Positions 15,688 to 22,566 of a stretch of DNA of 64,000 bases are shown piece by piece. The position numbers and the translations under genes are program-made. The notes beneath the pieces were generated by a model that searched no databases, was not told the origin of the DNA, and saw only the letters and a list, made by a program, of their open reading frames with translations. Location of the stretch: contig JADJEZ010000001.1 of the NCBI GenBank assembly GCA_016708825.1, positions 310,001-374,000 of the forward strand, given 5' to 3'. The stretch's first letter is position 1, and each line of letters begins with the position of its first letter. The DNA is from Betaproteobacteria bacterium. Its GTDB lineage: Bacteria; Pseudomonadota; Gammaproteobacteria; Burkholderiales; Usitatibacteraceae.

Positions 15688-17430
15688 ATGTATTCCCAGC
15701 CGCAGTCCCTGCTCCCGAACTTCATCTCCGGCAACGCGGACCGCCTGCTGCACGCGACCATGGGCAAGCTCACCGGGGGCCTGTCGCCGGCGTCGCTGTC
15801 CAGCGCGTGGGTGGACTGGGCGATGCACCTCGCCATGTCCCCCAGCAAGCAGGCCGAAATCGCGGAGATGGGCGTTCGCCAGTGGGAGCGTCTCGGCCAC
15901 TACGTGATGCATGCCCAGGGCGGGTCCTGCGAGCGCTGCATCGAGCCCCTGCCCCAGGACCCGCGCTTCCGCGACCCGGCCTGGCAGGAGTGGCCCTACA
16001 ACGTGATCCACCAGGGCTTCCTCCTCGGCCAGCAGTGGATGTCGATCTCCATGCGCGGCGTGAGGGGCGTCACGCGGCACCACGAGCAGGTGATGGAGTA
16101 CACGACGCGGCAATGGATGGACGTCTTCTCTCCCTCCAACTACCTGGGCACCAACCCGGAAGTGGTGCGGGCGATCAAGGACACCGGCGGCGAGAACCTC
16201 GCCAACGGGTTACGCAACTGGCAGGAGGACCTGGAGCGCTTCCTCGCCGGCGCGCCGCCGGCGGGTTCCGAGAACTACGTGGTCGGCAAGAATCTCGCGC
16301 TCACACCGGGCAAGGTGGTGCTCAAGAACGAGTTGATCGAGCTGATCCAGTACGCGCCGACCACGAAGCGCGTCAACGCCGAGCCCATCCTCATGGTGCC
16401 GGCGTGGATCATGAAGTACTACATCCTCGACCTCTCGCCCGGCAACTCGCTGGTGAAGTACCTGGTCGACCGAGGCCACACGGTGTTCATGATCTCGTGG
16501 AAGAACCCGGGCCCCGCCGACCGCAACCTCTCCATGGACGACTACCTGCGCCACGGCGTGATGGCCGCGCTCGACGCGGTCTCGAGGATCGTCCCGAAGC
16601 GCAAGGTCCACGCGATGGGCTACTGCCTCGGCGGGACGCTGCTCGCGATCGCCGCGGCCGCACTTGCCCGGGACGGCGACAAGCGGCTCGCCTCGATGAC
16701 GATGCTTGCCGCGCAGACGGACTTCACGGAGCCGGGAGAGCTCGCGCTCTACATCGACGACAGCCAGCTCACCTTCCTCGAGGACCAGATGTGGGAGAAG
16801 GGCTATCTCGACTCCACGCAGATGTCGGGCGCCTTCCAGCTCCTGAGGAGCGTCGACCTCGTGTGGTCGAGCCTCGTGAAGCAATACCTGAAGGGCGACC
16901 GCACGCCGGTGAACGACCTGATGTCGTGGAACGCGGACGGCACGCGCATGCCCTACGAGATGCACACCGAGTACCTGCGCAGCCTCTTCCTGCACAACGA
17001 CCTCGCCACGGGGCGCTTCAAGGTGTGGAGCCGGCCGATCGCGCTGCCGGACATCGACGTGCCGATCTTCTGCGTGGGCACCGCCACGGACCACGTGGCG
17101 CCGTGGCGCTCGGTGTACAAGCTGCACCTCCTCACCCACGCCGAGCTCACCTTCGCGCTCACCACCGGCGGGCACAACGTGGGCGTGGTGAACCCGCCGT
17201 CGAAGGAATCGAAGCGCAGCTTCCGCATGCGCACGCGGCCGAAGGGCGGCGACTACCTCGATCCGGAGGCCTTCGCGCAGGTCGCGAAGGAATACCCCGG
17301 CTCCTGGTGGACGGCATGGGAGGCGTGGCTCACGGAACGCTCGTCCGGCAAGGTCGCGCCGCCGAAGATGGGAAACGCCGCCTACCGGCCGCTGGGCAAT
17401 GCCCCCGGCACCTACGTCTTCATGCGCTGA
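15688..17430 (+). CDS. phaC: Class I poly(3-hydroxyalkanoate) synthase
   Basis: Polymerises 3-hydroxyacyl-CoA into polyhydroxyalkanoate storage granules. It has 580 residues, the usual class I size. The N-terminal domain spans about 1-200; then an alpha/beta hydrolase domain holds the lipase-like box GYCLGGTLLAIAAAAL with the nucleophilic Cys (about residue 313). The catalytic Asp is expected in CVGTATDHVAPWRSVYKL and the His in TTGGHNVGVVNPPS. Other matches are VPAWIMKYYILDLSPGNSLV and HTVFMISWKNPG. An FNR-like box lies upstream, so expression may rise under low oxygen. No phaA or phaB is adjacent. Confidence 0.96.
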   Translation: MYSQPQSLLPNFISGNADRLLHATMGKLTGGLSPASLSSAWVDWAMHLAMSPSKQAEIAEMGVRQWERLGHYVMHAQGGSCERCIEPLPQDPRFRDPAWQEWPYNVIHQGFLLGQQWMSISMRGVRGVTRHHEQVMEYTTRQWMDVFSPSNYLGTNPEVVRAIKDTGGENLANGLRNWQEDLERFLAGAPPAGSENYVVGKNLALTPGKVVLKNELIELIQYAPTTKRVNAEPILMVPAWIMKYYILDLSPGNSLVKYLVDRGHTVFMISWKNPGPADRNLSMDDYLRHGVMAALDAVSRIVPKRKVHAMGYCLGGTLLAIAAAALARDGDKRLASMTMLAAQTDFTEPGELALYIDDSQLTFLEDQMWEKGYLDSTQMSGAFQLLRSVDLVWSSLVKQYLKGDRTPVNDLMSWNADGTRMPYEMHTEYLRSLFLHNDLATGRFKVWSRPIALPDIDVPIFCVGTATDHVAPWRSVYKLHLLTHAELTFALTTGGHNVGVVNPPSKESKRSFRMRTRPKGGDYLDPEAFAQVAKEYPGSWWTAWEAWLTERSSGKVAPPKMGNAAYRPLGNAPGTYVFMR

Positions 17431-17445
17431 GGCGCGAGCCGCCTC

Positions 17446-18690
17446 CTAGCCGAAGGAAAGCCAGCCGGGCCGGAAGACCAGGATCAGGCCCAGGGCCACG
17501 AGTACCGCGCCGCCCAGGAGGTTGGACCAGCGCGTGTACCTGCTCGTGAGCCCCGTCACTTCCAGGGCGCCCAGGGTGGCGAAGAGCACCACCAGGTCGT
17601 CCAGCATGAAAACCAGGATGTAGAGCGCGAGGTAGCCGTAGTACTGCCAGGCGGGCAGTGCGCTCTGCACCAGGATTTGCGTGTAGACGGCCGGGATTCC
17701 CGCCGAGCAGATCAGCTCCACCACGTTCACCGCGAAGGCAAGCGCCACGATGCCGCCGAGCGCGAGCCAGAGCTGCTCGCGGTTCGTGAGTTCGCGCAGG
17801 CGATCGAAGACGCGGCGGCGTTCATCGGCCCCCGTCACCTTGCACACGGCCTCGGGGTTGGTCACGAACTCGCGCAGGTACAGCAGGCCGCCGATGACCG
17901 CCACGGCGGCGATCACCCAGCGGATCCACGCGACCGTGCCGATGAAGAGGAAGACGTTCAGCCACGCTGCGAGGAAGAGGAAGTAGACGAGCGCCGAGGC
18001 GACGACGAAGGCCCCGCCCAGCAGCCACATGCGACCGCGGTCCTTGAGCGCGACGAGGAGCCCCAGGAGAAAGACGAGCACCCACATCGCGCAGGGGTTG
18101 AAGCCGTCCACGGCGGCGAGCAGCAGGGTGAGCACCGGCAGCGACAGGTTCGCGGTGCGCACTTCGCCCAGGAGCGGAAGGCGCACGGCCTCCGGCAGCG
18201 CCGGACCCGTCGTCGCAGCGCGCCGCTCCGCGGCCGGGGCCTGCGCCTCGGAGCCGGCAACCGCCAGTGCCAGCGGCTTCACCGAATCCGGGCAAGGGCT
18301 CGCGAGGCACTCGGCCACGCGCGCCTCGATCCTTCGCCCGGTGGCGGATTCGTCCAGGAACCCGATGAAGACGGTGTCGCCCACGACCGCGAGCGGGACG
18401 CTGCCCACCTGAACGCCGAGGCGCTCGCCCACGCGCCGAAAGAGCTCGCGCCCGGAACCGTCCTGCAGCACCTCGTAGGAGCGTACGCGAAGGCGCGGTT
18501 CGCGCGCCTGGAGGCCGGCCAGGAAGGCCTTCTCGTTTTCGCAGTGCTGGCAGCCGACGCGCCAGAAGAGATGCAGTTCCACGCCCGCCGGCGCCTGGGC
18601 CAGCGCTCCGGCGACCGAAAGCAACGTCGCGGCGAGTACGGTGGCAACCCCGGCCGCAACGCGCAAAACGCGCGCAAACGTGGAGTTCAT
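17446..18690 (-). CDS. Thioredoxin-fold plus CcdA-like membrane protein fusion
   Basis: A 414-residue secreted/membrane protein. After a signal peptide (cleavage near ALAQ) comes a periplasmic thioredoxin-like domain with a CQHC redox motif (residues 47-50) and a cis-Pro-like SVPLAVVGDTVFIGF. From about residue 180 a six-helix membrane domain follows with NPCAMWVLVFLLGLL and VVELICSAGIPAVYTQIL, whose cysteines match those of CcdA/DsbD-type electron transporters. It should move reducing power across the inner membrane to a periplasmic thiol. An FNR-like palindrome lies 34 bases upstream of the start. Confidence 0.75.
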   Translation of the reverse strand: MNSTFARVLRVAAGVATVLAATLLSVAGALAQAPAGVELHLFWRVGCQHCENEKAFLAGLQAREPRLRVRSYEVLQDGSGRELFRRVGERLGVQVGSVPLAVVGDTVFIGFLDESATGRRIEARVAECLASPCPDSVKPLALAVAGSEAQAPAAERRAATTGPALPEAVRLPLLGEVRTANLSLPVLTLLLAAVDGFNPCAMWVLVFLLGLLVALKDRGRMWLLGGAFVVASALVYFLFLAAWLNVFLFIGTVAWIRWVIAAVAVIGGLLYLREFVTNPEAVCKVTGADERRRVFDRLRELTNREQLWLALGGIVALAFAVNVVELICSAGIPAVYTQILVQSALPAWQYYGYLALYILVFMLDDLVVLFATLGALEVTGLTSRYTRWSNLLGGAVLVALGLILVFRPGWLSFG

Positions 18691-18723
18691 GCTTCCAATC
18701 TAGGCCTGCCGCCGGCCGGGCCG

Positions 18724-18737
18724 TTGACTCGGGTCAA
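18724..18737. promoter_or_regulatory. FNR/Dnr-like palindrome upstream of the thioredoxin-CcdA gene
   Basis: TTGACTCGGGTCAA, with perfect five-base arms TTGAC/GTCAA separated by four bases. It sits in the 78-base gap before the minus-strand gene starting at 18690, where a class II activator site would be. Confidence 0.55.
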
Positions 18738-18768
18738 CGAGGGTGCGTGGCCGGCAGGCGACGGCGTC

Positions 18769-19530
18769 TCAGGCGCCCGTCTCGCCGCCGATGAGGCGCG
18801 GCAGCAGTTCCCCCGCGGCGCCCTCGAGGCGCAGGATCGCGTCGTGCGCGAGGCTCGGCTGCGGGTTCACCTCGATCACGCGCGCGCCGGCTTCGAGCGC
18901 GATGAAAGGGAGCGAGGCGGCAGGGTCCACGAGCGCGGAGGTGCCCACGCAGAGGAACACGTCGCAGCTGTGCGCGGCCGCGAAGGCCCGCGCGAGCCCG
19001 TCGCGCGGGAGCATCTCCCCGAACCAGACCACGTCGGGGCGCAGGAGCGAACCGCAACGCGGGCAGGCGGGGACCGCATCGCCATCCTCCCACGCGTCGA
19101 CGGCGTGGTGCCGGTCGAAGCACTTCACGCGGCGGATGTTGCCGTGCAGCTCGACCACGTTGCGGCTGCCCGCCTCGTGGTGCAGGCCGTCCACGTTCTG
19201 GGTGACGAGCGTGAAATCGATGTCGCGCCCACGGAGCCGCTCCTCCAGCGCGAAGAGCGCGTGGTGGCCCGCATTGGGCAGCGCCCGTGATACGGCGAGG
19301 CGGCGCTCCGCGTACCAGCGCCACACCCGTTCCGGGTTCGAGGCAAACGCCTCCGGCATGGCGAGATCCTCGGGGCGAAATTTCGTCCACAGGCCGGTCA
19401 TGGCGTCCCGGAAGGTCGGGATGCCCGATTCGGCCGAGATGCCCGCGCCCGTGAGCACCGCGACCGACGTGGCGTGCTCGAGAAGGTCGCGCGCCTGCGC
19501 GATCGCGCCCGGAAGGCTGTCGTGATCCAT
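18769..19530 (-). CDS. cobB: Sir2-family NAD-dependent protein deacylase
   Basis: Removes acyl groups from lysines using NAD+, giving nicotinamide and O-acyl-ADP-ribose. The 253-residue chain has the NAD motif AVLTGAGISAESGIPTFRD (residues 22-40), the catalytic VTQNVDGLHHEAGS and ELHGNIRRVKC. The ligand motif VVWFGEMLP and CVGTSALVDPAASLP are also present. The zinc site is unusual: the first pair reads CFDRHH rather than CxxC, while the second, CPRC, is intact, so His may replace one ligand. It is divergent from the small secreted protein gene and shares an FNR-like box with it. Confidence 0.93.
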   Translation of the reverse strand: MDHDSLPGAIAQARDLLEHATSVAVLTGAGISAESGIPTFRDAMTGLWTKFRPEDLAMPEAFASNPERVWRWYAERRLAVSRALPNAGHHALFALEERLRGRDIDFTLVTQNVDGLHHEAGSRNVVELHGNIRRVKCFDRHHAVDAWEDGDAVPACPRCGSLLRPDVVWFGEMLPRDGLARAFAAAHSCDVFLCVGTSALVDPAASLPFIALEAGARVIEVNPQPSLAHDAILRLEGAAGELLPRLIGGETGA

Positions 19531-19570
19531 GGCGAAATCATCGCACCTTCCGCCGCGGGGGCGAATCGGC

Positions 19571-19584
19571 TTGAACCAGATCAA
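19571..19584. promoter_or_regulatory. FNR-type box between cobB and the small secreted protein gene
   Basis: TTGAACCAGATCAA matches the FNR/Anr consensus TTGAT-N4-ATCAA at nine of ten defined bases. Its centre is 47 bases from the cobB start and 100 bases from the start at 19678, so it could serve either gene. Confidence 0.6.
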
Positions 19585-19677
19585 GTAACCCCCATGTGAT
19601 CCCTTCAGGAGGGAATCCTCGTGCACTCCCGCCTGTCCATTCCCTTTCCCGCAATCCCCACGCACAGGAGGCAAGGC

Positions 19678-20160
19678 TTGAATACCCTTATCCGCGCTGC
19701 CGCGACGTTCGTCGCATCCACGGCCCTCTTCGCATCCCTGCCGGCGCTCTCCGCCGACGACCACAAGCACGGCCACAGCACCGGGCCGCTGAAGCTCCAG
19801 CTCGACCACGGCAAGAAGTGGGCGACCGACGCGCCGCTGCGCCAGGGCATGGGCGCGATCCGAGAGGCCATCCACGGCGCGCCGGCCGCGCTCCACCGCG
19901 CCACGGCGAAACCCGAGGCCTACGCCGAGGTCGGCAACCGCGTCGAAGTCGAGGTGGGGCGCATCGTGAAGGACTGCAAGCTGCCGCCCGATGCGGACGC
20001 GCAACTGCATCTCCTCGTCGCAGAGATGATCGCCGGCGCCGACGCCATGAAAGGCGCGAAGGACGCAAAGGCGGGCCGCGCGGGGCTGGTGAAGGTGAAT
20101 GGCGCCCTCACGGCCTACGCGAAGCACTTCGACCACCCGGGGTGGGCCGGCAAGAAGTAA
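19678..20160 (+). CDS. Small secreted helical protein (DnrO-like)
   Basis: A 160-residue periplasmic protein. The TTG at 19678 is chosen because AGGAGG lies 6 bases before it and it starts a clean signal peptide (LNTLIRAAATFVASTALF, cleavage near ALSA); an upstream GTG lacks a ribosome site. The mature part begins DDHKHGHS and contains LQLDHGKKWATDAPLRQGMG, then helices rich in Ala and Lys, suggesting a four-helix bundle. There is no CxxCH, so it is not a haem protein. Similar proteins are sometimes named DnrO in denitrifiers, which would fit the FNR-type box upstream; this is weakly supported. Confidence 0.65.
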   Translation: MNTLIRAAATFVASTALFASLPALSADDHKHGHSTGPLKLQLDHGKKWATDAPLRQGMGAIREAIHGAPAALHRATAKPEAYAEVGNRVEVEVGRIVKDCKLPPDADAQLHLLVAEMIAGADAMKGAKDAKAGRAGLVKVNGALTAYAKHFDHPGWAGKK

Positions 20161-20218
20161 CGGCCGGGCGGAAGCCCGGGCTGCACGGAGCACCGTTACG
20201 CGAGACAATCCGGTCATC

Positions 20219-20707
20219 ATGAGCGACCGGCATCCCGCAGCCTCCCCGCCGCCAGGCTTCCGCGCCATCGCGATCGGCGGCGAGTTCCTGAAGACCATCG
20301 GCCCGCTCTGCGGCCACTGGGACGGCGAGCGCGTGCGCCTGGGCTTTCGGGTGGAGGAGCGCCACGCGAACATCGCCCGCGCCTGCCACGGCGGCATGCT
20401 CACGTCGTTCGCCGACATGCAGATGGCCGTGGTGACCCACTACCAGTGGCCCGACATCGCGGGCCACGCCTTTCCGACGATCAGCCTCACCACGGACTTC
20501 CTCGCCGCCGTGCCCCTGGGCGCGTGGGTCGAGGGCCAGGCGGACGTGATCCGCGTCACCAGGACGCTCGTCTTCCTGCAGGGCACCGCTTCCGTGGACG
20601 ACGTCTGCGTGCTGCGCTTCAGCGGCATCTACAAGATCGGCCCCAAGCGCGACTACGCGAACCCGCGCGACCCCTTCGACCTCCTGCCCCACTCCGGAAA
20701 GCACTAG
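20219..20707 (+). CDS. PaaI-type hotdog thioesterase
   Basis: A 162-residue acyl-CoA thioesterase of the hotdog fold. The diagnostic ACHGGMLTSFADMQM carries the HGG motif and the helix acid (Asp) of the PaaI/ACOT13 class. ISLTTDFLAAVPLGAWVEGQADVIRVTRTLVF is the central strand pair. The gene ends two bases before the BKACE gene, so the two are co-transcribed and may act in the same acyl-CoA route. Confidence 0.85.
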   Translation: MSDRHPAASPPPGFRAIAIGGEFLKTIGPLCGHWDGERVRLGFRVEERHANIARACHGGMLTSFADMQMAVVTHYQWPDIAGHAFPTISLTTDFLAAVPLGAWVEGQADVIRVTRTLVFLQGTASVDDVCVLRFSGIYKIGPKRDYANPRDPFDLLPHSGKH

Positions 20708-20709
20708 CC

Positions 20710-21540
20710 ATGGACCAGCCCGTCGTCATCGCAGTGGCCATCACCGGCTCCGTGCCGCGCAAGAAGGACACGCCCGCGGTCCCCGTCACCCCGGCCGAGC
20801 AGATCGAGAGCACCCACGAGGCCTTCGAGGCCGGCGCGAGCCTCGTGCACCTCCACGTGCGCAACGCAGACGAATCCTCCGGCTCGGACCCGGCCAAGTT
20901 CGCCGAGGTTCAGGAGGGTGTGAGGAAGCACTGCCCGGGAATGATCGTCCAGTTCTCCACGGGCGGGCGCGGGCGCGAAGCGAGCGAGCGCGCCTCGATG
21001 CTGCACCTGAAGCCCGACATGGCTTCGCTCGCCACGGGCTCGGTCAACTTCGCGAAGATCATCTACGAGAACCCGCCGGAGTTCATCGACACCCTGGCCG
21101 GCCGGATGATCGAGCTGGACATCAAGCCCGAGTGCGAGATCTTCGACCTGGCGATGCTCTACAACGCCGCCGACCTCGTGAAGCGCGCACTCCTGAAGAC
21201 GCCCCCGCACGTGCAGTTCGTGATGGGCATCCGGGGTGCGATGCCCGCGCGCCGCAGCGTACTCGAGTTCCTCCTCTCGGAAATGCAGGCGGTGCTTCCC
21301 GGCGCCACCTGGACCGCGGCGGGTATCGCGCGCCACCAGCTCGAGGTGGCGAAGTGGGCGCTGGAACTCGGCGGGCACTGCCGCACCGGCCTCGAGGACA
21401 ACATCCGCTTCGACGACACGCGGCTTGCGAAGAGCAACGCCGAGCTGGTGGAAAAACTCGCGGCCGAATGCGCGGCCCACGGGCGCCGGCCGGCGACGCC
21501 CGCAGAGGCGCGAAGCCTCCTCGGGCTTCGCGCCGCCTGA
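20710..21540 (+). CDS. 3-keto acid cleavage enzyme (BKACE/DUF849 family)
   Basis: A zinc-dependent TIM-barrel enzyme of 276 residues that condenses a beta-keto acid with acetyl-CoA and splits it into an acyl-CoA and an acetoacetyl product. Zinc and substrate motifs are visible: VTPAEQIESTHEAFEAGASL with VHLHVRN (His-x-His, residues 46-48), QFSTGGRG, LATGSVNF, KPECEIFDLAML and GHCRTGLEDNIRF near the C-terminus. The start at 20710 follows the thioesterase stop closely. Which keto acid it uses cannot be told. Confidence 0.92.
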   Translation: MDQPVVIAVAITGSVPRKKDTPAVPVTPAEQIESTHEAFEAGASLVHLHVRNADESSGSDPAKFAEVQEGVRKHCPGMIVQFSTGGRGREASERASMLHLKPDMASLATGSVNFAKIIYENPPEFIDTLAGRMIELDIKPECEIFDLAMLYNAADLVKRALLKTPPHVQFVMGIRGAMPARRSVLEFLLSEMQAVLPGATWTAAGIARHQLEVAKWALELGGHCRTGLEDNIRFDDTRLAKSNAELVEKLAAECAAHGRRPATPAEARSLLGLRAA

Positions 21541-21616
21541 ACCTTCCCGCCGGTTGCCTCTTGCCTCGCCTGTCCCCGACGGACCCGCTATGGCCGGGAA
21601 GGGTGAGGCGGGAGAC

Positions 21617-21856
21617 TCACAGCCTGTTGTGGGTACCGTCGCAGAGCGGCATCTTGCCGCTCGCCTTGCAGCCGCAGAAGAAGACCTTTCCCGACGCCTC
21701 CGGCGTGAAAGCGACCGGGGTGAACGACGTCTCCTTGTGGGAGCCATCGCAAAAGGGCTGGCTCGCGCTTCGGCCGCAGCGGCACCAGTAGTAGGTCTTG
21801 CCCGCCTCGACTTCGACGGGGTAGGGGCGGCGTTGCGCGACCTTGGCTTGGTCCAT
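21617..21856 (-). CDS. Double CDGSH iron-sulfur protein
   Basis: A 79-residue protein with two complete CDGSH cluster motifs: YYWCRCGRSASQPFCDGSHK and VFFCGCKASGKMPLCDGTHN. Each should bind a 2Fe-2S cluster through three Cys and one His. Tandem mini-CDGSH proteins of this size are widespread in bacteria and are thought to act in electron or cluster transfer. The start MDQAKVAQ is supported by GGAGGA just upstream. No operon partner. Confidence 0.92.
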   Translation of the reverse strand: MDQAKVAQRRPYPVEVEAGKTYYWCRCGRSASQPFCDGSHKETSFTPVAFTPEASGKVFFCGCKASGKMPLCDGTHNRL

Positions 21857-21956
21857 GGCGATTCCTCCGTTTGCTTGCACCGAAGGTAGCACGCGCGGGC
21901 CGCCGCGGCGGTGCGGCGCCGCCGGCCGCGGGTCGCGCGGCCGGCCCTGCTTTCCG

Positions 21957-22454
21957 TCAGGGCGCGATGTAGGCGTAGCCCCTGGACTGGTAGGCCATAA
22001 GCGAGATGAACCCGTTGCCCACGACCCGGATCTGCGGCAGCACCTTTTCCGCCTTGGTGCCCTGGGTCTTCACCGCCAGGGCGCATTGCTCGAAGCCGTC
22101 TACGCCGTCCGAAGCACTCATCTGCTTCACCTTCTCGGCCACCTTCGCCGCATCGGCTCGGTGCTCGGGCTTCATCAGCTCGGTGTCAGTCTGCAGGAGC
22201 TTCGTCGCGGGGCCTCGGAAGGCGAGGATGAAGTGGGGCTTCACGCCCTGCGCGATCAGCGACTGGCGCGTCTCCTCGATGGCGTCGAGGCGGGACAGGA
22301 GCGCCTTCGGGTCTCCCTCCTTGATGTCGTAGGCGATCTTGCCTTCCTTGAGCCCTTGCAGCGCGGCCTTGTCGTCAGCCGCGTGCACGCCGCCGGCAAG
22401 GAAGGAGAGTGTCAAAGTCGCGAGCGCAGTCGCGGCAATTCGGGTGACTTGCAT
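21957..22454 (-). CDS. Secreted DsrE-family protein
   Basis: A 165-residue protein with a signal peptide (VTRIAATALATLTLSFLA, cleavage near VHA). The mature part is a DsrE/DsrF-like Rossmannoid fold: KIAYDIKEGDPKALLSRLDA, KPHFILAFRGPATKLL and QCALAVKTQG, where the Cys lies at the site used for sulfur transfer in related proteins. Periplasmic DsrE-like proteins are common near respiratory genes. It lies downstream of the MtrAB pair on the same strand with a 112-base gap, so a link is possible but not shown. Confidence 0.75.
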   Translation of the reverse strand: MQVTRIAATALATLTLSFLAGGVHAADDKAALQGLKEGKIAYDIKEGDPKALLSRLDAIEETRQSLIAQGVKPHFILAFRGPATKLLQTDTELMKPEHRADAAKVAEKVKQMSASDGVDGFEQCALAVKTQGTKAEKVLPQIRVVGNGFISLMAYQSRGYAYIAP

Positions 22455-22566
22455 GGTTCCTCCGTGGAGAGTGGCTGTTGTTGGAGCCGGATCGGTCGCT
22501 TGCCGCGCCGCCCGGGCCCGCCACTTCACTCCTCGCCCGGAGCCGTGTCAACCGCGCGCCAGCGGG

